A stretch of 64,000 nucleotides of DNA from Pseudomonas sp. PIC25 (GCF_002286785.1 NZ_MUJY01000108.1:1-64000), one strand, 5' to 3'; counted from the first letter of the stretch, positions 26,686-35,472 are shown. Notes: generated by a model from the letters alone, not told the origin. A program made the numbers and translations.

Positions 26686-28056
26686 TCACTGTTTGTTCTG
26701 TTTGGCCTGCATGGCTTGCAGCCAGGCCTGGTAGTTGACGATGAAGTGCGACAGGTTGAGGTGCTTGGCCGGGACGATCTGGCCGGAGTTGCCCACGGTC
26801 ACCGTGTGCACGCCACCGTTGTGGCAGCCGAAGCAGTTGGTGTCCTGGGTGAAGGTCTCCATGGTGGTGTTGGCCAGGTCGAGGGAGCCGATCTGGATGC
26901 TCAGCGGCGCACCGTTGGGGCCGGGGATCGCGTCGTTGCCGCCAGTCCATTGGGCGCCCACCAGCTCGTAGTTGGCCCAGACGCTGCCGCTGAGGTGGGG
27001 CGCGACGCTGGCGTTGAGGCTCTGGATGTTGCCGGTGTTCTGCTCGTTGCCGCCGCCGTAGGGCGTCATGCGGCAACTGCTGATCACCGCCAGCGGGTTG
27101 TTCACGTCGAACTGGTTCTGCACCGTCACCGGGCTGTTGGGGGTGTACAGCGACCAGGGCAGCCCGGCGACCGGCGAGGTGCTGCCGGTGGGTACGGCGC
27201 TGCAATCCGGTGCGTTGGCCTTGTGCTCGAAGGTGGCCCAGATGAACTCCGGGTGGTTCTTGACTACGCCCACCACGTGCATGCCGATCAGCGCCAGTTC
27301 GGCGCGCATCGTCTTGCCGGTGTTGTCGGTGACCTTGCCGTTGATCACCTCGACCACCGGCACCGTCTGCTTCTCGGTGTGGAACAGAGTGCTGGCGTTG
27401 GGGATGAACACCTTCTGCGGCTGATCGTTATCGTCGAGGATCGCCGCCACGCGCCAGGACAGCTTCAGTTCCAGGGTGTTGACCGGAAAGTCCTGGGTCG
27501 GCGAGATGCTGGTCAGGGCGCTCAGGTCGTAGAGCTTGTTGGCGGTGACGAAATTCCAGAAGTCCTCGTTCAGCAGCCCGGTGTAGTAGACGACGTTGCC
27601 GGCCTGATCCACCAGCACCTGGGCGCCGGGGCCGGCCTGGAAGATGTCGTTGGCATCCACGGTCTGCTTCGACTTGGCCAGGCGCACCATGATGCGCGGC
27701 TGCTCGCCGGCGGCGCGGCCGGGGTAGGGCTTGTCCGGGCCGCCGGGACGCAGCACCTTGTCCGGGGCGGCGAGGGTCTCGAAGTTCAGCGGGGCGTCCG
27801 CGTCGCTGGAGGACGGTTCGCCGAGCCAGAGGAACATCTGGTATGCCCACTGGTGGAACGCGCAATTGTTCAGCGTACCGCTCTGCGGAAAGTCGTTGCC
27901 GTCCGGGAAGGGCGTGGTCGGGAACCAGTCGCTCAATGCCTGGCAACCGCTGGATACCGGCGATTTTTCGGCGGCGAAGCCCGGGGCCGCGACGCTCAGC
28001 AGCAAGGGCAGGGGCAACAGCCGGAGGCCCCGGTAGAGGGTGTGGCGAATGCGCAT
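26686..28056 (-). CDS. Secreted c-type heme protein associated with LodA-type enzyme
   Basis: This 456-residue protein has a Sec signal peptide (RLLPLPLLLSVAAPGFAA) and a single c-type heme site, CFGCH at 408-412, near the C-terminus. The bulk (about residues 30-400) matches no domain I can name; CAFHQWAYQMFLWLGEP is a striking block. It is the first gene of a three-gene operon with the LodA- and LodB-type genes, so it may accept electrons from the quinoprotein. The ATG at 28056 gives the cleanest signal peptide and follows AAGGAAG. An in-frame ATG at 28161 after AGGAAGG is an alternative that would bury the signal peptide. Confidence 0.75.
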   Translation of the reverse strand: MRIRHTLYRGLRLLPLPLLLSVAAPGFAAEKSPVSSGCQALSDWFPTTPFPDGNDFPQSGTLNNCAFHQWAYQMFLWLGEPSSSDADAPLNFETLAAPDKVLRPGGPDKPYPGRAAGEQPRIMVRLAKSKQTVDANDIFQAGPGAQVLVDQAGNVVYYTGLLNEDFWNFVTANKLYDLSALTSISPTQDFPVNTLELKLSWRVAAILDDNDQPQKVFIPNASTLFHTEKQTVPVVEVINGKVTDNTGKTMRAELALIGMHVVGVVKNHPEFIWATFEHKANAPDCSAVPTGSTSPVAGLPWSLYTPNSPVTVQNQFDVNNPLAVISSCRMTPYGGGNEQNTGNIQSLNASVAPHLSGSVWANYELVGAQWTGGNDAIPGPNGAPLSIQIGSLDLANTTMETFTQDTNCFGCHNGGVHTVTVGNSGQIVPAKHLNLSHFIVNYQAWLQAMQAKQNKQ

Positions 28057-28434
28057 GAAGGTGCTTCCTTGTTGGCGGGGTGGGTATCGCCGGCTTGTTC
28101 CACAGCCGGAGTCGAGGCGAGAGGAGGTGATATCGGGGGCGACCGAAGCTGTGCCGAGCATGGGTCCTTCCTTTCGAGTCCTGGGTCCGTGCCGGCCGTC
28201 CGCATGGCGGGGCCGGGGTACACGCCGATCGGGTGCGCGACGCCCCGGGCGGGTTTGCCCGACGGTGCGATGGGAATCGGCCTTGGAATCTGGGTGGTGG
28301 GAATCCCTGTTTACCCAGTACTGCATCCATTCATGCAATGAAAACTAGCCCCGCTTGTGGGTGCGTCAAGTTGCCACCGTCAAAAAAGTACGAGGAGGGG
28401 ACGGCCGGCGTGGGACGTATTGGGAATTGCTCGA
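28057..28434. other. Intergenic region between the heme-protein operon and ung
   Basis: These 378 bases carry no gene that I can support. They must hold the minus-strand promoter of the LodA-type operon, but no convincing -35/-10 pair or -24/-12 motif was found. A short AT-richer stretch at 28310-28350 contains the imperfect palindrome TGCATCCATTCATGCA (28322-28337). Confidence 0.5.
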
Positions 28435-28463
28435 TTGACAAGGCGGGTAGGCTTTTCTACGGT
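28435..28463 (+). promoter_or_regulatory. Sigma-70-type promoter of ung
   Basis: TTGACA at 28435-28440, a 17-base spacer, and TACGGT at 28458-28463. The -35 box is perfect; the -10 box keeps TA and the final T. It lies 29 bases before the ung ATG. Confidence 0.6.
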
Positions 28464-28491
28464 GCCGCGGTCAGTTTCCGACGGACCCGCC

Positions 28492-29190
28492 ATGACTGCC
28501 CAAGAAGACCGCATCAAGCTCGAGCCCAGCTGGAAGGCTGTGCTGCTCGATGAATTCGAGAAGCCCTACATGAAGGAACTCGGCGAGTTCCTGCGTCGCG
28601 AGAAGGCGGCGGGTAAGGAGATCTATCCACCGGGGCCGCTGATCTTCAACGCACTCAATTCGACGCCGCTGGAGCGGGTGAAGGTGGTGATCATCGGGCA
28701 GGACCCTTATCACGGACCCGGCCAGGCGCATGGCCTGTGTTTCTCGGTGCAGCCGGGCGTGCCGGCGCCGCCGTCGCTGCAGAACATCTACAAGGAACTC
28801 AAGCGCGACCTGAACATCGACCCGCCGCGCCATGGCTATCTGCAACATTGGGCGGAGCAGGGCGTGTTGCTGCTCAACACCTCGCTGACAGTGGAGCGGG
28901 GCAATGCCGGCTCGCATGCCGACAAGGGCTGGCAGCACTTTACCGACCGGGTGATCCAGGTGGTCAGCGAACAGCGGCCGAAACTGGTGTTCCTGCTCTG
29001 GGGCTCCCATGCTCAGAGCAAACAGCGGCTGATCGATCCCACCAAGCATCTGGTCCTGCGCTCGGCGCATCCGTCGCCGTTGTCCGCTCATCGCGGCTTC
29101 CTCGGCAATGGTCATTTCAGCCGGACCAATGCCTTCCTCGCTCAAAACGGGCTGGAACCGATCGACTGGCGTTTGCCCGAGGTGGCCTGA
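28492..29190 (+). CDS. ung: Uracil-DNA glycosylase, family 1
   Basis: This 232-residue enzyme removes uracil from DNA in base excision repair. The catalytic aspartate is Asp71 in [19 protein letters not shown], and the uracil/DNA intercalation loop [11 protein letters not shown] carries the catalytic histidine. [17 protein letters not shown] is also conserved. The ATG at 28492 gives the usual length; the frame is open further upstream without resemblance. It marks the left edge of a long region with P. aeruginosa-like gene order. Confidence 0.97.
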   Translation: MTAQEDRIKLEPSWKAVLLDEFEKPYMKELGEFLRREKAAGKEIYPPGPLIFNALNSTPLERVKVVIIGQDPYHGPGQAHGLCFSVQPGVPAPPSLQNIYKELKRDLNIDPPRHGYLQHWAEQGVLLLNTSLTVERGNAGSHADKGWQHFTDRVIQVVSEQRPKLVFLLWGSHAQSKQRLIDPTKHLVLRSAHPSPLSAHRGFLGNGHFSRTNAFLAQNGLEPIDWRLPEVA

Positions 29191-29194
29191 AACG

Positions 29195-29221
29195 GCCCGG
29201 CGCCGTTACGCGGCGCCGGGC
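29195..29221. terminator. GC-rich hairpin between convergent ung and DUF4142 genes
   Basis: GCCCGGCGCCG at 29195-29205 pairs perfectly with CGGCGCCGGGC at 29211-29221 around a 5-base loop. It sits between two convergent stop codons and probably ends transcription from both sides, although no T-run follows on either strand. Confidence 0.6.
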
Positions 29222-29229
29222 TGCCTGCC

Positions 29230-29757
29230 TCACTCCTTCTTGGCAGCGTCGCCGCCGTGCGCGGCGGCCAGTTCCTTGGCGTGTTGCAGGTGCTGTTCGA
29301 GCTTGGGCAGGGTTTCGTTGGCGAATGCCTTGAGGTCGGCATCCTGGCCTTCCTGAGCCTGCTTGCGGAACAGCTCGATGGTCTGTTCGTGGGCGACTAC
29401 TTGGTTGTTGGCGTAGGCTTGGTCGAAGGATTCGCCATCGCGCAGCTTGAGGATCATGGCCTTGGCCTTGCTCATCAGGTCGGCCTCGCTGGCCACTTCC
29501 CATTTCTTACCCTGGGCCAGGGCCTGGAGTTTCTGGTTCGCGGCGGTGTGGTCGTCGATCATCATCTGGGCGAATTCCTTCACATCCGCCGAGGTGCCTT
29601 TCTCCAGCGCCATCTTGGCGGTTTCGATCTCGGCGACACCCTTGGCGGAGGCTTCATCGACGAAATCCGTCGCTTCGTTGGCGTAAGCGAGAGAGGCGGC
29701 AGCGCTGAGCAGTAGGGCGAAGAAGCCCGCGAAGAAAGCGTTGATGGTTCGGCTCAT
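29230..29757 (-). CDS. Secreted DUF4142 (ferritin-like) protein
   Basis: This 175-residue protein has a Sec signal peptide ending LAYA-NE and a four-helix DUF4142 domain. Typical features are FVDEASAKGVAEIETAKMAL and VKEFAQMMIDDHTAANQKL, then VAHEQTIELFRKQA with the conserved His-Glu pair. DUF4142 proteins are periplasmic or outer-membrane-linked; their biochemical role is not established. The ATG at 29757 follows AGGAG. The 240 bases upstream (29758-29997) hold no gene and should contain its promoter. Confidence 0.82.
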   Translation of the reverse strand: MSRTINAFFAGFFALLLSAAASLAYANEATDFVDEASAKGVAEIETAKMALEKGTSADVKEFAQMMIDDHTAANQKLQALAQGKKWEVASEADLMSKAKAMILKLRDGESFDQAYANNQVVAHEQTIELFRKQAQEGQDADLKAFANETLPKLEQHLQHAKELAAAHGGDAAKKE

Positions 29758-29997
29758 GACATTCTCCTGTGCATTTTCCAGCGTTGAGTCCGCATGCTTG
29801 TGTGGGTGCGTCCGGGCCCGTCGTAGAGCGGCTGGTTCCTTGCCGGCGACACAAGTACGGCGCGGATATCGGCGATACCGCCGTACTTTTTGTGACTGAC
29901 GGCAGCACGAGCAGTTCAGGCGGTGCGGGCGGATGGTTGTCCGGTGAAGCAGGGACAGCGAGGCGGGGAGCGGCAAAAAAGAACCCGCCGAAGCGGG

Positions 29998-31026
29998 TCA
30001 AGCGTGGGCTTTCTGCCAGAGCCGGAAGACCGGTTCGGCAAGGAACATGACCAGGAACAATCGGAGCACCTGCAAGGCAGTGACCAGCGCCACCGAAAGC
30101 TGCAGGGCTTCGGCGGTCAGGCAGAGTTCGGTGATGCCGCCGGGCATCATGCCCAGCATCAGCGACGTCTGGTTCAGCGTGGTCAGCCAGCCGAGCCCTT
30201 CCGCCAGCAGGGCGGCGGTGAACATGGCGAGCAGGGTGAACAGCAGGATGCGCAGCAGGAAGTCGGGCGCGCTGCGGAAGAACGGGCGGTCGAAATGGCA
30301 GCCCAGCGAGCAGCCGATCAACCACTGGCCGAGCGGACCGGCTCCATGGGGAAGGCCCACATGCAGGTCGAAGGTCGCGCTGGCGAAGGCGCAGGCCACC
30401 AACGGGCCGAGCATCCAGGGGTTGGGCTGGCCCAGTTTCTTCCACAGCAGAGCGAGCAATCCGCCGGCGGGCAGCAGCACGGCGAGCCAGGCCCAGTCCG
30501 TCGGTGCCGGGGCCGGCGCTTCCACGGGGGGCAGGGTCCAGGTGAACACGGCCGGGACGATCAGCACCACCAGTAGCAGGCGCAGGCTATGGGCGGCGGC
30601 GACGCGCGCCGGCTGGGCGTCGTGACGCAGCGCCAGGTTGACCATTTCGCTGGCACCGCCCGGCATGCTGGCGAAGAACGCGGTGGCGCGGTCGACGCCG
30701 GCGCGCCGCAGCACGGCAATACCGATCAGGCTGAGGAGGAGGGTGCCGATGGCACCGGCGAGGATGGCGCCGAAGTGGGCGACCACCTGCTCCATCACCT
30801 CGGCGGTGAAGTGCAGGCCGATGCCGCTGGCCACCAGCCACTGACCGGCCTGGCGACCATGGGGAACCTCGGTGATCAGCCAGCCGCCGCAGCGGACCAG
30901 GATCACCGCCAGCAGCGAGCCGACCATCCAGGGCAGCGGCCAGCCGGCGAGGCTGGCCAGGTAACCGCCGGCCGCACCGACCAGCGGTGTGGCCAGCCAG
31001 TGTGGCAGGCGACGTGGATCAGGCAT
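29998..31026 (-). CDS. AbrB-family membrane protein (putative permease)
   Basis: This 342-residue inner-membrane protein with about ten helices is formed by two AbrB duplication repeats: LPWMVGSLLAVILVRCGGW in the first half and NPWMLGPLVACAFASATFD in the second, followed by the paired FFASMPGGASEMVNLAL and LMLGMMPGGITELCLTAEAL segments. E. coli AbrB has been linked to ammonia mono-oxygenase-like and transport functions; the substrate is unknown. It overlaps the end of tctA by 8 bases on the same strand, so it is co-transcribed with the tricarboxylate uptake genes and may help in export or uptake of a related compound. Confidence 0.8.
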   Translation of the reverse strand: MPDPRRLPHWLATPLVGAAGGYLASLAGWPLPWMVGSLLAVILVRCGGWLITEVPHGRQAGQWLVASGIGLHFTAEVMEQVVAHFGAILAGAIGTLLLSLIGIAVLRRAGVDRATAFFASMPGGASEMVNLALRHDAQPARVAAAHSLRLLLVVLIVPAVFTWTLPPVEAPAPAPTDWAWLAVLLPAGGLLALLWKKLGQPNPWMLGPLVACAFASATFDLHVGLPHGAGPLGQWLIGCSLGCHFDRPFFRSAPDFLLRILLFTLLAMFTAALLAEGLGWLTTLNQTSLMLGMMPGGITELCLTAEALQLSVALVTALQVLRLFLVMFLAEPVFRLWQKAHA

Positions 31027-32530
31027 GGGCCAGCTTGGCCTTCTTCTGGCGCGCGCGCAGCCAGCGGATGCCCGGCAGGGCCAGCATGAGCACCACCAGC
31101 GCCCAGAGGGCGAGGGTGATCGGGCTGGTCCAGAGGATCGACAGTTCGCCGTTGGAGATCGACAGGGCGCGGCGCAGGTTGTCTTCCATCATCTCGCCGA
31201 GGACGAAGCCGAGGATCAACGAGGAGAGCGGGAAGTCCAGCTTGCGCAGCAGGTAGCCGAACACGCCGAGGCCGATCATCAGCACCAGGTCGAAGGTGGT
31301 GCTGTGCACGGCGTAGACGCCGACCAGGCTGACCACGGTAATGGCCGGCACCAGGATCCAGTTCGGCACGGACAGCATGCGGGCGAACAGGCCGACCAGC
31401 GGGATGTTCATCACCAGCAGGATGACGTTGCCGATGAACAGCGAGGCGATCAGGCCCCAGACCACGTCGGGCTGCTGCTCGAAGAGCAGCGGGCCAGGGG
31501 TGATGTTGTAGAGGGTGAGGGCGCCGATCATCACCGCGGTGGTGCCCGAGCCCGGCACGCCGAGGGTCAGCATGGGGATCAGCGAGCCGCAGGCCGAGGC
31601 GTTGTTGGCCGCTTCCGGGGCTGCCACGCCGCGCAAGTCGCCTTCGCCGAAACGCCCCGAGCTGCCGGCCATGCGCTTCTCGCTCATGTAGGTCACGGCG
31701 CTGGCGATGGTCGCGCCGGCGCCCGGCAGGGTGCCGATGACGAAGCCGGCCACGGCGCTGCGCAGGGTGGTCCAGATGGTCAGGCAGAATTCCTTGAAGT
31801 TGAACAGCATGCGCCCGCTGGCCTTCACCGCCTGCTGGCCATGGTGGGTGTTTTCCAGCATCAGGAGGATTTCGCTGACGCTGAACAGGCCGATCACTAC
31901 GATGACGAACTGGATACCGTCGGACAGGCTGACGCTATCGAAAGTGAAGCGGTAGACGCCGGTGGTGGCGTCCACCCCGACGGTGGCGAGGCTCAGGCCG
32001 ATCAGCGCGGACATCAGGGTCTTGACCGGTTTGTCGCCGACCATGCCGCCCAGGCAGGCAATGGCGAAGACCATCAGCACGAAGTACTCCGCCGGACCGA
32101 AGGCCACCGCCCATTGCGCCAGCAGGGGGGCGAACAGCACCACGCCGCAGGTGGCGACGGTGCTGCCGATGAAGGAGCTGACCGCCGACAGCGACAGGGC
32201 GATACCGCCCTTGCCCTGGCGGGCCAGCGGGTAGCCATCGAGAGTGGTCATGATGGCCGCGGCGTCACCCGGTACGTTGAGCAGGATGGCGGAGATGCGT
32301 CCGCCGTATTCGCAGCCGAGGTAGACGGCGGCGAGCAGGATCAGTGCGGTTTCCGGCGGCAGGCCGAGGGCGAAGGCCAGTGGCAGCAGGATCGCCACGC
32401 CGTTGATCGGGCCGAGCCCGGGCAGCAGGCCGACCACGGTGCCGACGAAGGCGCCGAACAGGGCGACCAGCAGGTTGACGGGGCGCAGGGCGACATCGAA
32501 GCCCTGGGCGAGGAAGTTCAAGGTTTCCAT
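31019..32530 (-). CDS. tctA: Tripartite tricarboxylate transporter, large permease TctA
   Basis: This 503-residue large membrane subunit of the TTT uptake system has about twelve helices. The signature GLLPGLGPINGVAILLPLAF, with the conserved YLGCEYGGRISAILLNVPG segment after it, and later GTLPGAGATIASAVTYMSEK mark the two TctA repeats. It forms the citrate channel together with TctB and uses the periplasmic binding protein TctC. The ATG at 32530 follows the tctB stop with one base between. Confidence 0.95.
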   Translation of the reverse strand: METLNFLAQGFDVALRPVNLLVALFGAFVGTVVGLLPGLGPINGVAILLPLAFALGLPPETALILLAAVYLGCEYGGRISAILLNVPGDAAAIMTTLDGYPLARQGKGGIALSLSAVSSFIGSTVATCGVVLFAPLLAQWAVAFGPAEYFVLMVFAIACLGGMVGDKPVKTLMSALIGLSLATVGVDATTGVYRFTFDSVSLSDGIQFVIVVIGLFSVSEILLMLENTHHGQQAVKASGRMLFNFKEFCLTIWTTLRSAVAGFVIGTLPGAGATIASAVTYMSEKRMAGSSGRFGEGDLRGVAAPEAANNASACGSLIPMLTLGVPGSGTTAVMIGALTLYNITPGPLLFEQQPDVVWGLIASLFIGNVILLVMNIPLVGLFARMLSVPNWILVPAITVVSLVGVYAVHSTTFDLVLMIGLGVFGYLLRKLDFPLSSLILGFVLGEMMEDNLRRALSISNGELSILWTSPITLALWALVVLMLALPGIRWLRARQKKAKLAHA

Positions 32531-32531
32531 T

Positions 32532-32975
32532 TCAGCCCTCCAGGAACAGCAACACGCCGCGCGGCAGCGGAATGTCCAGCAGGTAGTCGAACAGGCCATA
32601 GAGCAGGACGCCCATCAGCACGCCGCTGATGGCGCAGGCCAGCGGCCGTCCGGTGAACAGCACGCCGAGCACGAAGCCGGCCAGCGCGGTGCTGGCGATG
32701 AACCCCAGCGGCTCGAAGAGCAGGGCATAGGCCAGCAGCGTGGCGATGCACAGGGCGATCTTGCGCACCAGTGTCCAGTTGATCGGCGGGGTCGGCTCGC
32801 CATGGGGCTTGACCAGCAGCCACAGGGCTCCGGCGCCCATCAGGGAGAGCAGCAGGAGCGGGTAGGCGCGCGGGCCGACCGGGTCATAGGCGAAAGGCGC
32901 CTGGAAGCCCCAGGCGACCACGGCGAGAGCGGCGCAGAGAAGCAGCCAGATCCCGGCGAACAGGCGTACGTACAT
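32532..32975 (-). CDS. tctB: Tripartite tricarboxylate transporter, small subunit TctB
   Basis: This 147-residue small membrane subunit has four hydrophobic helices, including the first at LFAGIWLLLCAALAVVAWGF. DPVGPRAYPLLLLSLMGAG is the conserved entry to the second helix, and the end reads FDYLLDIPLPRGVL, matching the usual C-terminus. TctB is weakly conserved in sequence, so its identity rests partly on position between tctC and tctA. ATG 32975 is used; the upstream frame extension lies in the tctC-tctB spacer. Confidence 0.9.
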   Translation of the reverse strand: MYVRLFAGIWLLLCAALAVVAWGFQAPFAYDPVGPRAYPLLLLSLMGAGALWLLVKPHGEPTPPINWTLVRKIALCIATLLAYALLFEPLGFIASTALAGFVLGVLFTGRPLACAISGVLMGVLLYGLFDYLLDIPLPRGVLLFLEG

Positions 32976-33070
32976 AACGGGTACCTCAGTGGTGATTCGG
33001 GGGTGGGCGGAGCCGCGAAGCGTCGCTCCCGGCTCCCTCACCCGGCCCGGAGCGATCCGGGCCGCCGAAT

Positions 33071-33090
33071 GCCCTCCCGGACGGGAGGGC
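33071..33090 (-). terminator. Attenuator-like hairpin between tctC and tctB
   Basis: GCCCTCCCG at 33071-33079 and CGGGAGGGC at 33082-33090 form a perfect 9-base stem with a 2-base centre, 6 bases after the tctC stop. No T-run follows. Such hairpins after binding-protein genes usually protect the upstream mRNA and lower downstream expression. Confidence 0.6.
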
Positions 33091-33096
33091 GCATGC

Positions 33097-34074
33097 TTAC
33101 TGGACCAGACCGAACTCGCCGGCGAGGGCCTTGTAGTCCTGCACCTGCTTCTTGACGAAGGCGGTCAGCTCGTCGCCGGTCATGGACAGCGGGAACAGGT
33201 CGCGCTGTTCGCGCAGCTTGGCGAAGTCCTCGCTGGCCAGCAGAGTGTCGAACTGCTGTTTCCACCAGTTGAAGTCTTCGTCGCTGACTTCCGGGCCCAT
33301 GTAGAAGCCGCGGATCACCGGCCAGGTGATGTCGTAGCCCTGCTCCTTGGCGGTTGGCAGGTCGGACAGCTTGCCCGGCAGGCGCTCTTCGGAGAGCACG
33401 GCGAGCACGCGGATCTTGCCGGCGGCCAGTTGCGGGGTGACCTCGCCGAGGCCGCTGCTGGTGACCTGCACGTGGCCGCCGAGCATGGCGGTGAGGGTTT
33501 CGCCGCCGCCTTCGAAGGCGACATAGCGCAGTTTCTGCACGTCGATGCCGGCGGCGCGGGCGATCAGCGCGGTCTGCATCCAGTCCTGGCCGCCGATGGT
33601 GGCACCGGCGCCGAAGACGACGCTGCCCGGGTCTTTCTTCACCGCTTCGACCAGATCCTTGAGGGTCTTGTAGGGCGAATCGGCGCGGACGGAGATGGCG
33701 CCATAGTCGGTACCGATACCGGCCAGCCAGCGCACGGCGTTTTCGTCGTAACGGCCGAACTTGCCTTGCGCCAGGTTCAGCAGGGAGCCGCTGGAGAAGG
33801 CGGTGATGGTCCCCGGCTCCTTGGCGCGCTGGGCGACCACGGCGTTATAGGCCACGGCGCCGACACCGCCGGGCATGTAGGTGACGCGCATCGGCGCCTT
33901 GAGCAGGCCGCTGTCCTTCAGGCCGCTCTGGGCCAGCTTGCAGGTCAGGTCGAAGCCGCCGCCCGGCTTGGCCGGGGCGATGCATTCGGGGCGCTTGGGT
34001 TCGGCCGCCAGCAACTGGCCGGCGAACATCAGGCAGGACGCCGCGAGGGCGACACGGGTAAAGGCGGTTTTCAT
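33097..34074 (-). CDS. tctC: Tricarboxylate-binding periplasmic protein TctC
   Basis: This 325-residue Bug/TctC-family solute-binding protein has a signal peptide (residues 1-23, ending GQLLA-A) and conserved ligand-binding segments: CIAPAKPGGGFDLTCKLAQ, the YMPGGVGAVAYNAV loop, and GQDWMQTALIARAAGI. It captures citrate or related tricarboxylates and delivers them to TctAB. It lies 34 bases downstream of opdH in the same operon. The P. aeruginosa counterpart occupies the same gene order. Confidence 0.94.
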   Translation of the reverse strand: MKTAFTRVALAASCLMFAGQLLAAEPKRPECIAPAKPGGGFDLTCKLAQSGLKDSGLLKAPMRVTYMPGGVGAVAYNAVVAQRAKEPGTITAFSSGSLLNLAQGKFGRYDENAVRWLAGIGTDYGAISVRADSPYKTLKDLVEAVKKDPGSVVFGAGATIGGQDWMQTALIARAAGIDVQKLRYVAFEGGGETLTAMLGGHVQVTSSGLGEVTPQLAAGKIRVLAVLSEERLPGKLSDLPTAKEQGYDITWPVIRGFYMGPEVSDEDFNWWKQQFDTLLASEDFAKLREQRDLFPLSMTGDELTAFVKKQVQDYKALAGEFGLVQ

Positions 34075-34108
34075 CAGTTGATTCCTCGCACTCTTATTGT
34101 GGTTGTGG

Positions 34109-35374
34109 TTACCAGATCGGCAGGCTGTAGCCGACGATGATGCGGTTCTCGTCCGCGTCGCGGGCGAAGTCGGAACGGAAGCTGGCGTTGCGCAGGCGCA
34201 CGTAGAGGTCCTTGAGCGGGCCGTTCTGCACCACGTACTTCAGCTCGATGTCGCGTTCCCATTCGCCGCCGCGATCGTCCGAGCCGGCGATCTCGGCATC
34301 GCTGCCACGGACATAGCGGGTCATGAAGGTCAGGCCGGGAACGCCCAGGCTGGCGAAGTTGTAGTCGTAGCGGGCCTGCCAGGAGCGTTCGTCGGCGTTG
34401 GCGAAGTCGTTGATCTGCACGAAGTTGACCAGGTACGGATCGCTGCCGTCGATATAGGCATAGCCGGTATCGCCGCTCATGTCCTGGAAACCGAGGCCGA
34501 ATTTGTGGGCTCCGAGACCGTAGGTGACCATGGCGTTCAGCGCGCGGTTATCGACCTTGCCGGCGTTGGCGGCGCCGCTGTCGTCGCTGAGCATCAGGCG
34601 CAGGTCGCTGCTCAGGGTGCCGGCGCCGACCTTGTGGCTGGTCAGCAGATTGAAGAAGTGCTGGCGGTAGACGTCGTCGAGATCGGCGAAGAAGTAACGA
34701 CCGGTCAGGCCTGGAGCGAACTGGTAGTCGAAGCCGGCCAAGTCCAGGTGGTCGGCCGTCACACCGCCAGCGAAACGGCGGTTCTTGCTGTTCAGCACCA
34801 GGTCTTCGGAGTTGGTCGAGGCGCGGTCGATCACCTTGTCCAGGCGACCGCCGGTGAAGGTGAAGCCTTCCAGTTCCGAAGAGGTCAGCAGGCCGCCTTC
34901 GAACACTTGCGGCAGCAGGCGGCTGTCGCTGGCCTTGACCACCGGCAGCTCGGGGACGTGGGAGCCGTAGCGCAGCTCGGTTTCGGAGAATTTCACCTTG
35001 GCGGTCAGGCCCAGGCGGCCGAACTCATCCGGGGTGCCGCCGTCATCCTGTACCGGCAGCAGGTCGGTACCGGTGCGTCCTTTGCCCGAATCCAGTTTCA
35101 CGCCGAGCATCCCCAGGGCATCGAGACCGAAGCCGACGGTGCCTTCGGTGTAGCCGGACTGGATGTCGAGCAGGAAGCCCTGGCCCCATTCTTCGCGCTT
35201 GTTCTGTCCGTCGAACTGGCGGAAATCGCGGTTCAGGTAGATGTTGGTAGTGGTCAGGGTAGCCTTGCTGTCTTCGATGAAGGCGGCGTTGGCGAAGGGT
35301 GCGGCGCCGGTGGCGGCGATGGCCAGGCAGAGCAGGCGGACAGGCGGCAGGGCCTGGCGTGAGGCTTCGTACAT
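34109..35374 (-). CDS. opdH: OprD-family porin for tricarboxylates, OpdH
   Basis: This 421-residue outer-membrane porin of the OprD family has a signal peptide of about 30 residues ending FANA. The mature protein begins with FIEDSKATLTTTNIYLNRDF, the OprD hallmark, and ends in an aromatic residue (LPIW) as beta-barrels do. Other landmarks are GFGLDALGMLGVKLDSG and the strands ending LKDLYVRLRNASFR. Its place directly before tctC and divergent from tctDE matches P. aeruginosa opdH, the citrate/cis-aconitate-type porin. Expression is probably activated by TctD. Confidence 0.9.
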   Translation of the reverse strand: MYEASRQALPPVRLLCLAIAATGAAPFANAAFIEDSKATLTTTNIYLNRDFRQFDGQNKREEWGQGFLLDIQSGYTEGTVGFGLDALGMLGVKLDSGKGRTGTDLLPVQDDGGTPDEFGRLGLTAKVKFSETELRYGSHVPELPVVKASDSRLLPQVFEGGLLTSSELEGFTFTGGRLDKVIDRASTNSEDLVLNSKNRRFAGGVTADHLDLAGFDYQFAPGLTGRYFFADLDDVYRQHFFNLLTSHKVGAGTLSSDLRLMLSDDSGAANAGKVDNRALNAMVTYGLGAHKFGLGFQDMSGDTGYAYIDGSDPYLVNFVQINDFANADERSWQARYDYNFASLGVPGLTFMTRYVRGSDAEIAGSDDRGGEWERDIELKYVVQNGPLKDLYVRLRNASFRSDFARDADENRIIVGYSLPIW

Positions 35375-35472
35375 CTGTGGTCTCCGTTATTGTTTTTGTC
35401 GCAGCCATGCACCACTGCAAGGCCGCTCAGGCAGGTGGATCGAGCCACCTTGAGGCGATCCTAGGCGGGCAA

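Noticed and set aside
24531-26738. A 735-codon plus-strand frame opposite the LodA-type gene.
   Set aside because: The minus-strand reading has clear LodA-family motifs, a Shine-Dalgarno sequence and operon spacing; the plus-strand reading has none.
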